Origin: a virus
Direction: 5' to 3' (one strand)
DNA length: 64,000 bases
Virus record (IMG/VR): IMGVR_UViG_3300043425_001539
Coordinates: 1-64,000 of that record
Made by a program: the position numbers and the translations under genes. The notes under the pieces are model-generated. The model saw nothing but the letters and a program-made list of their open reading frames with translations. It searched no databases and was not told the origin of the DNA. Shown here one piece after another: positions 16,896 to 26,287 of the stretch (within the stretch, counting starts at the first letter, position 1; each line of letters starts with the position of its first letter).

Positions 16896-18722
16896 TCATC
16901 TTCTTCGTTTTTCATATGCATTATTTATTAATTGTTGAGTCATCTGAAAAGGATCATCGCTGAATTGTTTAACTATTCTAAATGCATCTAAGAAATCATC
17001 AGCAGCTTTGTCACCTAGCGCCATTCGTTGGTCTATTGCTTGGATTGTTTTACTCGGTATTGTATCATACATATCTTCAACCATTTCAAAATAATCAATA
17101 GAATCAAATAATGCAACCATATTAACTACTGATAACGCAACATCATCATGCGCTATCTGTGATTCATATCTGCCAACATTATTTACACCAAATGCTGAAA
17201 GTTCTTCAAAAGTTCGAGGCTCATTAATAATAATTCTTCTGTCTTTTGCATAATTTCTCATTTCTCGGAAATAAGATTCTCGATTATCTTTTTGTAGCTT
17301 TATCCCAATTTTTAATTGGTCATTTGCCATTGACTGCTTTGTGTGTAAGAATATTTCTGGGTAATAATCTTTATTTTTAGCAATCCTATCAATAATTGCA
17401 TGCCCTTTAAAGTTTATTTCCAATATTATCTTTACACTTTCATAATGGAATAGTTCAAATGTTAAAATTTCTAAAACTTTTGCAACTTCTTCAACAGAAT
17501 GTGCATTTGATCTAAATAGTCCCACTTGCAAAAGTCTAAAAAACGAAGATTCATCAGCCCAATCTTTAGTTTTTCTAATTTTTGCCGGTGATTTAGGAAT
17601 AAGCTTAAATATATTAATGATTGAGTAATCTCTGCCTACGCCATCTCCTAAATCGACAGACAAAACAAATTTATCCCCGCGTTCATCAAAATCAACAGCA
17701 GGATCAAAGTTAGGGTGCCATTTAAGCATTGCACTTAAATCCGGGTAATCTAATAAAGCATCTAATTCCACCCACCGATATTCTTTGCATGTTTTTTTCA
17801 TTAACATCAAAGTATTATGATCAAATAATAATCTAGATGACGCTAAGAATTGATTACCATATTCTTGATTAAATAATTCTTCTGAACCTAAATTGGCAAT
17901 TTCGCGTTTCTTCCAGTCTTCGTCTCTCCCAGGTACTTGCCACCAATCAACTCTAATAGGCTTAAAGTTATTATTTCCTTCAATTGCGGATTGATAAATT
18001 TCATAAAATAAATTCATACCATTTGGTGTTGATGATATGATCATTCTTGAAACTTGTGAAGATGATAGTGTTGGGTAAATTGACCTATAAAAAGGCGATA
18101 AGAAATTGCTATGAATATGAGCAAACTCATCCGCATACAGTAAGTGAATTGTAAATCCAATCGCCGCGGTTTTGGTAGTTGCTTGAGAAAATAAACGATT
18201 CCCATTATCAAATCGCATACCTGTTATACCACCTGATACTACACCAGGCTTCATAAAATATGGAAGATTTTTTAAAATCGTTTTAATTTTATCTACTATC
18301 TCATTGGTAGTTGCCAATTTATTTGCAACTACTAATATATTTCTATCAGAGTGAAATGTTACATACCAGGCAATAAAAATTGAAGACGTAACGGTTTTAC
18401 CGATCTGTCGGCTGGCAAGCATAATTACAAAACGGTTATCTTGAAATGATTCAAGCATATCTTCTTGATATGGGCGCAACGTAATTTGCCGAATTCCTTC
18501 ATCGGTCATAGAGTGACAATACTTGTTACCAAAATAAACCACATCTGATGCGCATCTTGCTAATTCTGTCATTTCTTCTCGCGTATACTCAAATACCACA
18601 TCAGCAGCTTTTGTATCAATTTTACCGTCAAAAAAAGGAGACGTATCAGCTGTTAGACCGTTTTCAATACGTTCAATTTCTTCATTAATTCTTTTAGTGT
18701 TCCATATCTTCCCTTTCGCCAT
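16896..18722 (-). CDS. 17: Terminase large subunit (T4 gp17-like)
   Basis: 608 residues, matching T4 gp17 (610). ATPase: Walker A SRQIGKT at 104-110, Walker B LLYADE at 194-199, and the SSTPNG coupling motif at 230-235. Nuclease: VDLGD at 356-360 provides the first acidic residue of the RNase H-like headful nuclease, with further acidic residues downstream (LEINFKG and AHDD). It pumps DNA into the prohead through the portal and cuts the concatemer. Its start overlaps the putative small subunit by 29 bases. No intein is present here, in contrast to several replication genes. Confidence 0.95.
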   Translation of the reverse strand: MAKGKIWNTKRINEEIERIENGLTADTSPFFDGKIDTKAADVVFEYTREEMTELARCASDVVYFGNKYCHSMTDEGIRQITLRPYQEDMLESFQDNRFVIMLASRQIGKTVTSSIFIAWYVTFHSDRNILVVANKLATTNEIVDKIKTILKNLPYFMKPGVVSGGITGMRFDNGNRLFSQATTKTAAIGFTIHLLYADEFAHIHSNFLSPFYRSIYPTLSSSQVSRMIISSTPNGMNLFYEIYQSAIEGNNNFKPIRVDWWQVPGRDEDWKKREIANLGSEELFNQEYGNQFLASSRLLFDHNTLMLMKKTCKEYRWVELDALLDYPDLSAMLKWHPNFDPAVDFDERGDKFVLSVDLGDGVGRDYSIINIFKLIPKSPAKIRKTKDWADESSFFRLLQVGLFRSNAHSVEEVAKVLEILTFELFHYESVKIILEINFKGHAIIDRIAKNKDYYPEIFLHTKQSMANDQLKIGIKLQKDNRESYFREMRNYAKDRRIIINEPRTFEELSAFGVNNVGRYESQIAHDDVALSVVNMVALFDSIDYFEMVEDMYDTIPSKTIQAIDQRMALGDKAADDFLDAFRIVKQFSDDPFQMTQQLINNAYEKRRR

Positions 18723-19371
18723 CTTTTAAGTTTTCTTTTGGTTTTGATGATGCTTTTCTTTCTGGTATTGCTTCACGCAATGTTTCAATCAAATGTCGGC
18801 TTCCTCTTATTTGAAATGTATTTTTATTTTCATTATGCGTTTCTTCGCCAGAATCAATTAAAGTAGGTTCTTCGGCTTTTTTGATGCGATAGTCCTCTTT
18901 AAGATTTTTATAATTATTTTCCATAATAACCATAAATTGCGCAAGATGTTTAACAATTTCCATTTTTGATCTCTGTAATGAAGACAGCACTTCAAATGTT
19001 CTTGGATGTAAATTCCCATTATCAATTTCCTCTAACAATTTGGTTATTGCATGTTCAGCGGTTTTCATTTGGAATAATAAATTTGAAACTGTAATTTTAT
19101 CAACTACATTTTTTTGCTGAATGTATGGGATTTCATTAATAATATACTTGTCCAAATAAAATTCGGCTATTGAATCTATAATATCATTAGCCTTTGTGTC
19201 CGTATCTATTTTTACACTTTCATAATTCATAAAGTTTGTAACGCGAGCAGGTAAAATACCTCTTGCTTCATCGACAAGATTAGTCATATCCTTTATATCG
19301 GAATTGACTAACTTTTCTAATTCATCTCGCAAATCAAGCTCTTTTCTTCGTTCTTCTGTTGGTTTTCTCAT
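18694..19371 (-). CDS. Putative terminase small subunit (gp16 position)
   Basis: 225 residues, highly charged and helical, with a coiled-coil-like centre (FQMKTAEHAITKLLEEIDNG) and a Lys/Glu-rich C-terminus. Its last 29 bases overlap the large terminase start, the arrangement of T4 genes 16 and 17. T4 gp16 is 164 residues, central coiled coil, flanked by variable ends. Sequence divergence of small terminases means this is assigned by synteny and fold character rather than by a motif. Confidence 0.6.
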   Translation of the reverse strand: MRKPTEERRKELDLRDELEKLVNSDIKDMTNLVDEARGILPARVTNFMNYESVKIDTDTKANDIIDSIAEFYLDKYIINEIPYIQQKNVVDKITVSNLLFQMKTAEHAITKLLEEIDNGNLHPRTFEVLSSLQRSKMEIVKHLAQFMVIMENNYKNLKEDYRIKKAEEPTLIDSGEETHNENKNTFQIRGSRHLIETLREAIPERKASSKPKENLKDGEREDMEH

Positions 19372-19372
19372 A

Positions 19373-21364
19373 TTATTTAGATTTTGCTATCCATGGTAAG
19401 CTTAATCGAGGAATTGCATTATCTATGATGATGCTGAATTGCGCATCTTGTACAATTGCCTGGTTAAGCATATTTATCTGTTTAATTTGCTCAGTTTCTA
19501 TTTTATCATATAACCTAACATTGGTAATAACTAAGTTTGACGCTAATAAATTATAATTCATATCAGCTGACGCATCAAGTTTATTAATTGTTTCTACAGC
19601 GCTATATATATTTTCCAAATCTGTTGTTTGTATTGGATTTGGATTTGATTCATTCCATTTTCTAACCCATAAATCAACTGACAGCTGGCGATAAAAATTA
19701 GATATATTTATAAACAAGCCATACCAATAATCTTGTACCAAATTGTTTTTAAATATAAACATTGAGGCTGTTTCGTTTCTTTGAACTATCAAATATCTAC
19801 TTGCATAAATACTAATTTTAATTCCTTTTGAATTTTCTTGTTTAAAACCATTAAACAAAATGTTTTCAAACGTCTTTTCAGCAATATATCCGCTACCAGA
19901 AGGTCCTGACCAATTAGGATAATATAAATTTAAAAATTCAATAATATTTTTTGAGACGGAAATTGTATAATTAAATCCACCAGAAACAGCGGTTGTACTT
20001 TTCCATGCCCCATATAAAGATAATCCATTAAATTTTGATATTTTAATTAAATCGCCTGCCACATATTTCCTGGTTGCAGCAAGTTTAAATGTAATATCTT
20101 GTAGATCATTATTAATTTGTCCTAATATTAATCCACCTTTAATATTATCTTTTGGAATAACTATATTTGGATTAATTTCTTTAAACCAACAACTAAAAGA
20201 CCTTTCAGCGGATTCGGGTAAATCCACATTTGCTCTATACTTAACAGCTTCAATTCGAGAGTTAACATTAAAAATTGAACGTAAATCATATTGTGATTCG
20301 GATAATAATAAAGAATAATTATTAACTTTCTGTTGTGTTATTATAAGATCATTATTTACCACTTCTCTTATTGGGTCATAATTTCTTGAACCTATCTTTG
20401 GGTCAAATTGCTGTGGATCAGTTGTTTTAATTTCAAGCAAATCTAATTCTTCTTGGAACTCTTCTTGATAACTTGTTGTAAGAACGTCAAATTCTTCTCT
20501 AAGATTTTGGGTTTCTTTGCGGTTTGCCTTGGGTTGATATTTTGTTAAACTTACTTTCCAATAAATTTCTGTTCGCATTAAATCTTTATAAAGATATGAA
20601 CTATCAACTTCATATATTCTATTTTCAAGAGGCATATAAATAATATCCCTCTTTTGCGGAGCAGTTCCTACTCCAAATAATTCCTCAAAATAATTTTTAG
20701 TAATGTGAACCTCAAATGGCATTTCAAAGTCAATGCCCATAGGGTTAAAATTTAATTTGCTATCGGGAAATTCATTTTGCGGAACAACTACTTTAATACA
20801 TTTAGGTTCATCAACATCATAGAGCGTCCATTCATTAAGAATTATGTCTTTACCTATTTCCATAGGTACGGCCCTTGCATACATTACATCAATTCCAAAC
20901 AATTGATTAATGGTAAAAGATAATTCTTTATATAAGATAACAAGAGGATTAACTTGATATGGTTTAAAAGTAAAATTTTCAATTTTTGTGATATTGCTAA
21001 TGTTACCTTTATCTGAAACTGTATAAACAGGTACAAATCCTATATAAGGATCTTGTGCTATAGGATCTTGTTCGTATGTAATTTCTATGTTATTAATAGT
21101 TATAGGACCGCCAGCAATTAATGTTATTTTAAAATCAACAAACAAATCATCATTAGGATCAAGTATAATACTATTTAAAGAACTTTGGGTAAGGTCAACC
21201 CAAGAAGACCTTACCCTATTTGTTGTGCCCCAACGCACCTCTTTTTTATATGTTCCGCTGCCCGCTATATCTTCTAACCATCCTGTAAGTTTGGTAACAT
21301 ATAAAAAAGGTGCGTCTTGCGTAAATTTAACAAAATCACCTGGGCTTGTTAGTATAGCTTGCAT
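19373..21364 (-). CDS. Large virion structural protein, unassigned
   Basis: 663 residues. The N-terminal ~130 residues are beta-rich (WLEDIAGSGTYKKEVRWGT). A later segment (RSFSCWFKEINPNIVIPKDN) resembles a concanavalin/LamG-like fold often found in fibre or baseplate proteins. No enzymatic motif. It stands between the clamp loader small subunit and the terminase small subunit, its stop one base away from the next start region. A neck, whisker or baseplate wedge protein is possible. The size would suit a T4 gp10 or gp7-like component, but I cannot pick one. Confidence 0.55.
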   Translation of the reverse strand: MQAILTSPGDFVKFTQDAPFLYVTKLTGWLEDIAGSGTYKKEVRWGTTNRVRSSWVDLTQSSLNSIILDPNDDLFVDFKITLIAGGPITINNIEITYEQDPIAQDPYIGFVPVYTVSDKGNISNITKIENFTFKPYQVNPLVILYKELSFTINQLFGIDVMYARAVPMEIGKDIILNEWTLYDVDEPKCIKVVVPQNEFPDSKLNFNPMGIDFEMPFEVHITKNYFEELFGVGTAPQKRDIIYMPLENRIYEVDSSYLYKDLMRTEIYWKVSLTKYQPKANRKETQNLREEFDVLTTSYQEEFQEELDLLEIKTTDPQQFDPKIGSRNYDPIREVVNNDLIITQQKVNNYSLLLSESQYDLRSIFNVNSRIEAVKYRANVDLPESAERSFSCWFKEINPNIVIPKDNIKGGLILGQINNDLQDITFKLAATRKYVAGDLIKISKFNGLSLYGAWKSTTAVSGGFNYTISVSKNIIEFLNLYYPNWSGPSGSGYIAEKTFENILFNGFKQENSKGIKISIYASRYLIVQRNETASMFIFKNNLVQDYWYGLFINISNFYRQLSVDLWVRKWNESNPNPIQTTDLENIYSAVETINKLDASADMNYNLLASNLVITNVRLYDKIETEQIKQINMLNQAIVQDAQFSIIIDNAIPRLSLPWIAKSK

Positions 21365-21369
21365 TTAAA

Positions 21370-21399
21370 ATGGGATACTATTTTTTCTATATATCCCAT
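21370..21399 (-). other. Hairpin between clamp loader small subunit and structural gene
   Basis: ATGGGATA and TATCCCAT (21370-21377 and 21392-21399) form an 8-bp stem six bases before the start codon at 21364, followed by TTTT. It may act as a weak terminator for the replication transcript, or as a translational control element for the next gene. Confidence 0.35.
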
Positions 21400-21412
21400 A
21401 AAGAAAATCAAT

Positions 21413-21829
21413 TTACTGAGTAACCATTTTTTCAAAATTGCGTAGCTCTTCTTCAAATGCATTACCTAAAAGTTTTAATGCATCATCAACATCTTTACGG
21501 GAAATTTTATTATATTCACAATACAGCTGAATTGCTTGGTCGGATATAGGTTGTTCAGCTTTCTTTTTTGCTTCTTTAGCCTTTGCAGTTTTTACATACA
21601 TCCAGCCAGGAGTTTTATTATAAATCTTGCTTAGGTTTTCTTGCCAATAAGTTACCGTTTGTCCAGGATTAATTTTAATATGATTAAAGTACCCTGCTTG
21701 AACAGGGTACTTGATACTCATAAAGCGATTAATCATAAAAAAATGTTTGGCCCTATCATTCAATTTGGTTTTGTGAAATTCAGCCGGCTTAGAAAACATT
21801 GTATTAATAAATCCAAATAAATCGCTCAT
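21413..21829 (-). CDS. 62: Clamp loader small subunit (T4 gp62-like)
   Basis: 138 residues, shorter than T4 gp62 (187). The pattern FFMINRFMSIKYPVQA, then FNHIKINPGQTVTYW and TPGWMYVKTAKAK, with a C-terminal helical part (YNKISRKDVDDALKLLG), matches what I know of the clamp loader subunit A family in T4-like phages. It would complete the gp44/62 complex that loads the sliding clamp. In T4, 62 and 44 are adjacent; here RNase H and two small genes lie between them. Assignment is by pattern and context. Confidence 0.6.
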   Translation of the reverse strand: MSDLFGFINTMFSKPAEFHKTKLNDRAKHFFMINRFMSIKYPVQAGYFNHIKINPGQTVTYWQENLSKIYNKTPGWMYVKTAKAKEAKKKAEQPISDQAIQLYCEYNKISRKDVDDALKLLGNAFEEELRNFEKMVTQ

Positions 21830-21859
21830 GTATATTATATTCTTTTGATTAAAAAGGTT

Positions 21860-22966
21860 TTAAAAATTGAATTGGGAAAAGATATCTGCCTCAATAGGTT
21901 TGCCGTTACTAACAAAACGTGTTCCTTCTAGCAAAGAGTTCATATCATAGGAGCGTGAACCCAAATCTTTATATTCTTGATTTATCGAAATTTTAAATTT
22001 TTCTTGAATATCTGAAGGGATTATACGTTCATCAAGAAATACCAATTGTAAATTTCTTACTAATCTTGATTTAATAACTTCAGAAGGAGCTGAATGTTTA
22101 CAAGTAGTTTCAATTGCCTTTGCAACTTCAGTTGCACGATTAGGTAAATCAAATACGTCATCAACATTTTTTGACATATTTAAAATATCATACATTCTTT
22201 TTGCTTTTGATGCAGTCACTCGATAAGTTTTGTTATCTTTAGTCCAAGACCAAATAGGAGGAACTGCATCACCAGCATCTCCTGTAATAACCTTTTCAAA
22301 TATAATGTATTTGTGATCAATTTCTTCAAGTGGCATTGAACCAAGCGCATCTGAAATGATATCTTTGGAGCGATTCATATATGTGTTTGCATCAAAAAGA
22401 TTATATTCTTCGGATTGCAGCCAGGATTGAAAACCCAATGATGAAGTTATTTTGCGACTTTTGGAATTTGGGTTATACACAACCACAAAATTTTTGTCAT
22501 TATGTTTAACACATTGTGTTAAATCCCGATCGCCAGTAATAATTACTGCGTCTGATCCTTCGTTAAAAAAATGATTAGCCCACAAAAACATTAAATCATC
22601 GCCTTCAGCGCGTTCTTCTCGGGAAATAATAATATTTTTAGATTTTAGAATTTCTGCAAATTCATTCATGCAGCCATAAAAAGCATCCCAATCTATAGAT
22701 GAAGATTTTTCTTCTCGATGTCCTTTATATGCGCCATCTTCAATTTCAATATCCTTACGCCAAGATTTTGAATCAATTGTAAAAACTATTTTATTTGGAT
22801 TACCAAAAACACGAACAGCGTGTGAAAAATCAGTTGCAACTTTTCGAACAAACATTTCTTGCTCTTTCTTGCTTTCCAAAACCTTTCCTTTTGAAGCGTA
22901 CCCACCAAATATGAATAGCGTTTTATAAAAGAGGTAATTTCCGTCTATAATTAAATTTAATGCCAT
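21860..22966 (-). CDS. rnh: Ribonuclease H / 5'-3' exonuclease (T4 Rnh-like)
   Basis: 368 residues of the FEN-1/T4 RNase H nuclease family. The acidic metal sites are visible: LIIDGNY near the N-terminus, FTIDSKSWRK, the EGDD in RAEGDDLMFLWA, and ITGDRDLTQC. It removes RNA primers and flaps on the lagging strand. T4 Rnh is 305 residues. It has its own TATATTTG promoter 24 bases upstream of the ATG, so it is likely to be expressed early, and it is followed by the gp62-like gene after 30 bases. Confidence 0.85.
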   Translation of the reverse strand: MALNLIIDGNYLFYKTLFIFGGYASKGKVLESKKEQEMFVRKVATDFSHAVRVFGNPNKIVFTIDSKSWRKDIEIEDGAYKGHREEKSSSIDWDAFYGCMNEFAEILKSKNIIISREERAEGDDLMFLWANHFFNEGSDAVIITGDRDLTQCVKHNDKNFVVVYNPNSKSRKITSSLGFQSWLQSEEYNLFDANTYMNRSKDIISDALGSMPLEEIDHKYIIFEKVITGDAGDAVPPIWSWTKDNKTYRVTASKAKRMYDILNMSKNVDDVFDLPNRATEVAKAIETTCKHSAPSEVIKSRLVRNLQLVFLDERIIPSDIQEKFKISINQEYKDLGSRSYDMNSLLEGTRFVSNGKPIEADIFSQFNF

Positions 22967-22989
22967 TATTTATATTTTTTTTATTATTA

Positions 22990-23015
22990 CAAATATACAA
23001 ACTTTAATTGAAATA
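22990..23015 (-). promoter_or_regulatory. Bacteroidota-type promoter (TATATTTG core)
   Basis: TATATTTG at 22997-22990 on the minus strand, preceded by TTTG and TTTCAAT in a T-rich tract. It is nearly identical to the blocks at 6280 and 53789 and lies 24 bases before the RNase H start. Confidence 0.6.
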
Positions 23016-23039
23016 AAAAAATTTTTTCAAAAAAAGTTA

Positions 23040-23282
23040 TTAACAATAGTTCCACTTTTTCATAACATTCCTGATTGTGGATTCAAGATGTTTTTTTAAG
23101 ACTGGCATTTCATTTACTGCAGGCAAAGAACCTCGAAATATTAGTTCTCTTTGTAAAGAGCCGTTGCGATCCACTAAATAAATATAAATTCTTGCGCCTA
23201 TTTTTGCAATATCAAATTTATTTTTTGAAAGAGCTGGGTATACTTCTGTTATGTATTTTTTAACATCTGATACTCTATTCAT
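23040..23282 (-). CDS. Hypothetical small protein
   Basis: 80 residues, basic, alternating helix and strand (FDIAKIGARIYIYLVDRNGS). The ATG overlaps the stop of the KTSC-domain gene (ATGA), so the two are co-translated. It ends just before the RNase H promoter. No family recognised. Confidence 0.5.
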   Translation of the reverse strand: MNRVSDVKKYITEVYPALSKNKFDIAKIGARIYIYLVDRNGSLQRELIFRGSLPAVNEMPVLKKHLESTIRNVMKKWNYC

Positions 23283-23563
23283 AATTTTTCGACATTTTCA
23301 CCTTTTGGATATTTGTTTCTAATATTTGACACGAAAAAATTACCTTTTGATTCGGAATTTAAAAAATCCAAATATAATTCTTTATTAAATTTTTTATATT
23401 TATATCGAGCATCATTACTAAATGTTATAATAAATTCTTCAAGTTCTTCAGAATATTCGGTTGTCTTAAGCAATGAAGATTCCCATGTACATTTTTCAAA
23501 TCCATTGATAAATTCAGTTGAATGAGCTGAATTAGGAATAGCATTAGTGTCAGCTTTTTGCAT
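23279..23563 (-). CDS. KTSC domain protein
   Basis: About 94 residues from ATG 23563, which lies five bases after the gp44 stop; an alternative ATG at 23593 overlaps gp44 by 25 bases. The C-terminal ~60 residues follow the KTSC domain pattern: LEEFIITFSNDARYKYKKF, then LYLDFLNSESKGNFF and IRNKYP. KTSC is a small domain found in phage proteins and at the ends of some tRNA synthetases and helicases, possibly nucleic-acid binding. Its place within the clamp loader operon suggests a replication-linked role, not proven. Confidence 0.65.
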   Translation of the reverse strand: MQKADTNAIPNSAHSTEFINGFEKCTWESSLLKTTEYSEELEEFIITFSNDARYKYKKFNKELYLDFLNSESKGNFFVSNIRNKYPKGENVEKL

Positions 23564-23568
23564 AATAT

Positions 23569-24519
23569 TTATTGGTTTAAAATTATTTGACATTCATAAA
23601 CGGCAGCAAGCATAGAAATTGCAGGATCAATGACATGTACTCGCTGTGATTGATAGTGAGCAACTTTAATTAAAATTTGGGGTATTCTTGCAGATTTTCC
23701 TGGGTGGTTATCACGTATAAAATCAGGCAATTCATTTCCTAAAGCAAACAAGACATCATCAACTTTTGACGAATAATTTGTCATTAAGAATTTATAATTT
23801 TCTTGCGGATCACCTGTTTTACAGACGAGTTCAAAAACATCACGGAAAGAGTAATTTAATTTTTTAACATCAGTAACTTCAATTTTTTTAACTCCTTGAA
23901 TTACAAATGATTGTATCTTATTTATAATCGAACGCATATCAGGAAAATTTCTTTTGACAAATTCCACAATAGCATCCTTTTCAATCTCAATTCCACAAGA
24001 TTTAAAAATTGTCCATGATCGTTTAATAAATTCGACCATTACTTCTTTTTCTTCCTCTTTGGAAATAAAATCAAAATTTACACATGTAAAACGGGATTGC
24101 ACTGGATCAGGAACTTTATTAATATAATTACAAGTACCAATAAAGCGAGCGGTTGTTGCAAATTTTTCAATAGTTGCTCTCAATGCTTTATAAAATTGAT
24201 CCGATGCACCATCCATCTCATCAAGAATCACAACTTTGTATAATTCTCCGCCATCAAGCAAACTTATAGTTGAACACCAATTTGTAATTTTTTCGCGAAT
24301 GATGTCAACCGAACTTTCATCTGAGACATTAATGTATAAATACGGATACTTATCGGCTAGTACTTTTGCCAAAGACGTTTTTCCTAAACCTGGTGATCCG
24401 TAAAATAAATAGTTTTGATGTAAAACTCCATCGCCGATTGATTTTCTAATCCTTGCAGGCAAAATCATTTGTTCCAATGATTTTGGCCTGTACTTTTCTG
24501 TGAATAATTCTCCAATCAT
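23569..24519 (-). CDS. 44: Clamp loader large subunit (T4 gp44-like)
   Basis: 316 residues (T4 gp44: 319), an AAA+ ATPase of the RFC/gp44 group. Walker A GSPGLGKT at 41-48, Walker B DEMD at 100-103, and the arginine finger SRF at 142-144 are all present. It opens the gp45-like ring (gene at 44608-45351) and loads it on primer ends. An AGAATATAA promoter-like element lies 22 bases before the ATG, and a strong terminator beyond that isolates it from the portal gene. Confidence 0.92.
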   Translation of the reverse strand: MIGELFTEKYRPKSLEQMILPARIRKSIGDGVLHQNYLFYGSPGLGKTSLAKVLADKYPYLYINVSDESSVDIIREKITNWCSTISLLDGGELYKVVILDEMDGASDQFYKALRATIEKFATTARFIGTCNYINKVPDPVQSRFTCVNFDFISKEEEKEVMVEFIKRSWTIFKSCGIEIEKDAIVEFVKRNFPDMRSIINKIQSFVIQGVKKIEVTDVKKLNYSFRDVFELVCKTGDPQENYKFLMTNYSSKVDDVLFALGNELPDFIRDNHPGKSARIPQILIKVAHYQSQRVHVIDPAISMLAAVYECQIILNQ

Positions 24520-24540
24520 TTTTTTATTTATTTTTGATAA

Positions 24541-24550
24541 TTATATTCTA
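24541..24550 (-). promoter_or_regulatory. GAATATAA promoter-like motif before gene 44
   Basis: TAGAATATAA on the minus strand, 22 bases from the ATG. The same GAATATAA core stands 17-29 bases ahead of UvsX-middle, polymerase C-part, gp52 and dUTPase, all replication genes, suggesting an early or middle promoter class. Confidence 0.35.
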
Positions 24551-24576
24551 AATAGTATACTTAGTTCTTATTGAAT

Positions 24577-24615
24577 AAAAAAAACGTATGAATTTATATC
24601 CATACGTTTTTTATT
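24577..24615 (-). terminator. Rho-independent terminator after portal gene
   Basis: AAAACGTATG and CATACGTTTT (24581-24590 and 24601-24610) pair around a 10-base loop, followed on the minus strand by a run of T. It lies 16 bases after the portal stop codon and separates the head genes from the clamp loader unit. Confidence 0.8.
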
Positions 24616-24630
24616 AATAATTAACTAATA

Positions 24631-26244
24631 TTAGAAGCCCATATCATCGCCTGCCTGGCTTTGTAAATCTTGTTGTTTTTTCATATATTCAAGATCCTCA
24701 ATATCTTTTTGTTTTTTGAGTCTTTCATTTTCGTCAATATCTGATTTATCTAATTTCATATATTTTTCAATAATAAATTTAGGAACAAAATAAGGAACAT
24801 CAACATCCATACCTGTGGCATCTTTTCTCTTATCCATAATTTGCATCAGAGAATTTGCAAAATCAACTCTCTTAGTCATAATTTCCATTTCTTTAAGTTC
24901 CTCAAACAAGTTATCTTTGTTAAACTTAATACCAAGCGCTGACTTAAATAACTCATCTTCTGCTAATTCAGGATATAATAAACCCATTTGTATAAATAAA
25001 GGCTTTAGCAAAATCTCTTGATAAATTGATCTTAACCTATTAACAAATCTTCCAAACCTAATTTCTTCGCGATCGATTGCATCAGCTGAAAAATTTACGT
25101 TGCCTGAATTTCCTTTGTCAAATCTAGACACTGGAACTTTAGAATCTTCTATTAATTTATCTTTAAAATACTTGAGAGCATCAGTATCACTTAAATCATA
25201 ACCGTCTCCGCCGATAGTTTCAATTTCAGGTTGTTCGCCATTTTTTGATGGAAACAAATAATTTTTATAAAATTGCATCGATGGCTGTCCATTAACCGAA
25301 AGTTCACCTGAATCAAAATTTAAGGAAATGTCCTCTTTGTACATTGACATTAATTCAGCCAAAGATTCTTTTGCTTTTTGAGGAGATTTGGTGCCAATTG
25401 GAATAACCATTTTTAATCTAAACGAACTATTCATTATATTCCAAATAATTCGGCTATTTTCCATTATGCGCAAAAGATTAAATGATCGAACCATTCTTTC
25501 CACATATGAAACCCTACTTACAAAATTTCCTTTTGCGTAAGAAATGTAAATTATTTGCGAATCAAGCAAAACTCTTTTCATTGAAGGGATATCTTCATAC
25601 TGTACCCATATTTTTTTATATGAGCCATCTCCACCTTTTTCAACGCCTGGTCTTAATGAAATTGGGTCAAGTTCTTTAAAGCCTATAATATTTTTTCCTT
25701 CAGGATCATATATAATTTCAAATGCAACGAATCCATCTATTAAAAGTTGACGAAAATACGACCAGGAATCATGACCTTGATTAAAATTAAAATGTGCATA
25801 TATTTTTTTAAACTGTGACCAAATTTCATTAATAATATCTTCCATATTATCAGGTGACACAATTTCTTTAACCTTTGCAACATCAGGTTGGCAAAAATAA
25901 TTTCCCGAATCAAATACAATTGCTTCATCTGATACGGTATCAAGAATAAATTCTATTTCAGGATTCATTGCAAATTTTCTAAGATACTCTCTTCTTGATT
26001 TATAATCTTTATCAAAAAAGGCAATAAATTTTTTCTGACCTACGTCAGATAATGCAAGAGAGTATAAAAATTCTTCTGGTAAATATCCTTGATTTCCAAA
26101 TTCAGCTTCTGTTACACCAATTGCTCTGGATTGCCTAATGACCATGTCGTCATACTGCATACCAAGATTTGCCAATTTTCTTAAACTTTTTGATAGCTGA
26201 CCAAAAACAGGATTAACGCCCGCGCGATCTATAAAACCCGCCAT
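24631..26244 (-). CDS. 20: Portal protein (T4 gp20-like)
   Basis: 537 residues (T4 gp20: 524). The stem and wing regions of T4-type portals are recognisable: DFxxDYKSRREYLRKFA-like N-terminal part (FFDKDYKSRREYLRKFAMNP), the SWSYFRQLLIDGFVAFEIIY segment, VSRVSYVERMVRSFNLLRIM, and the conserved SRFDKGN with GNVNFSADAIDREEIRFGRF. Twelve copies form the ring at the head vertex through which the gp17-like terminase pumps DNA. Its ATG follows an A-rich leader without a Shine-Dalgarno sequence. Confidence 0.93.
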   Translation of the reverse strand: MAGFIDRAGVNPVFGQLSKSLRKLANLGMQYDDMVIRQSRAIGVTEAEFGNQGYLPEEFLYSLALSDVGQKKFIAFFDKDYKSRREYLRKFAMNPEIEFILDTVSDEAIVFDSGNYFCQPDVAKVKEIVSPDNMEDIINEIWSQFKKIYAHFNFNQGHDSWSYFRQLLIDGFVAFEIIYDPEGKNIIGFKELDPISLRPGVEKGGDGSYKKIWVQYEDIPSMKRVLLDSQIIYISYAKGNFVSRVSYVERMVRSFNLLRIMENSRIIWNIMNSSFRLKMVIPIGTKSPQKAKESLAELMSMYKEDISLNFDSGELSVNGQPSMQFYKNYLFPSKNGEQPEIETIGGDGYDLSDTDALKYFKDKLIEDSKVPVSRFDKGNSGNVNFSADAIDREEIRFGRFVNRLRSIYQEILLKPLFIQMGLLYPELAEDELFKSALGIKFNKDNLFEELKEMEIMTKRVDFANSLMQIMDKRKDATGMDVDVPYFVPKFIIEKYMKLDKSDIDENERLKKQKDIEDLEYMKKQQDLQSQAGDDMGF

Positions 26245-26287
26245 ATTTTTTGTTTAGTTTTGTTTTATTTATTTCTAAAAAATAATA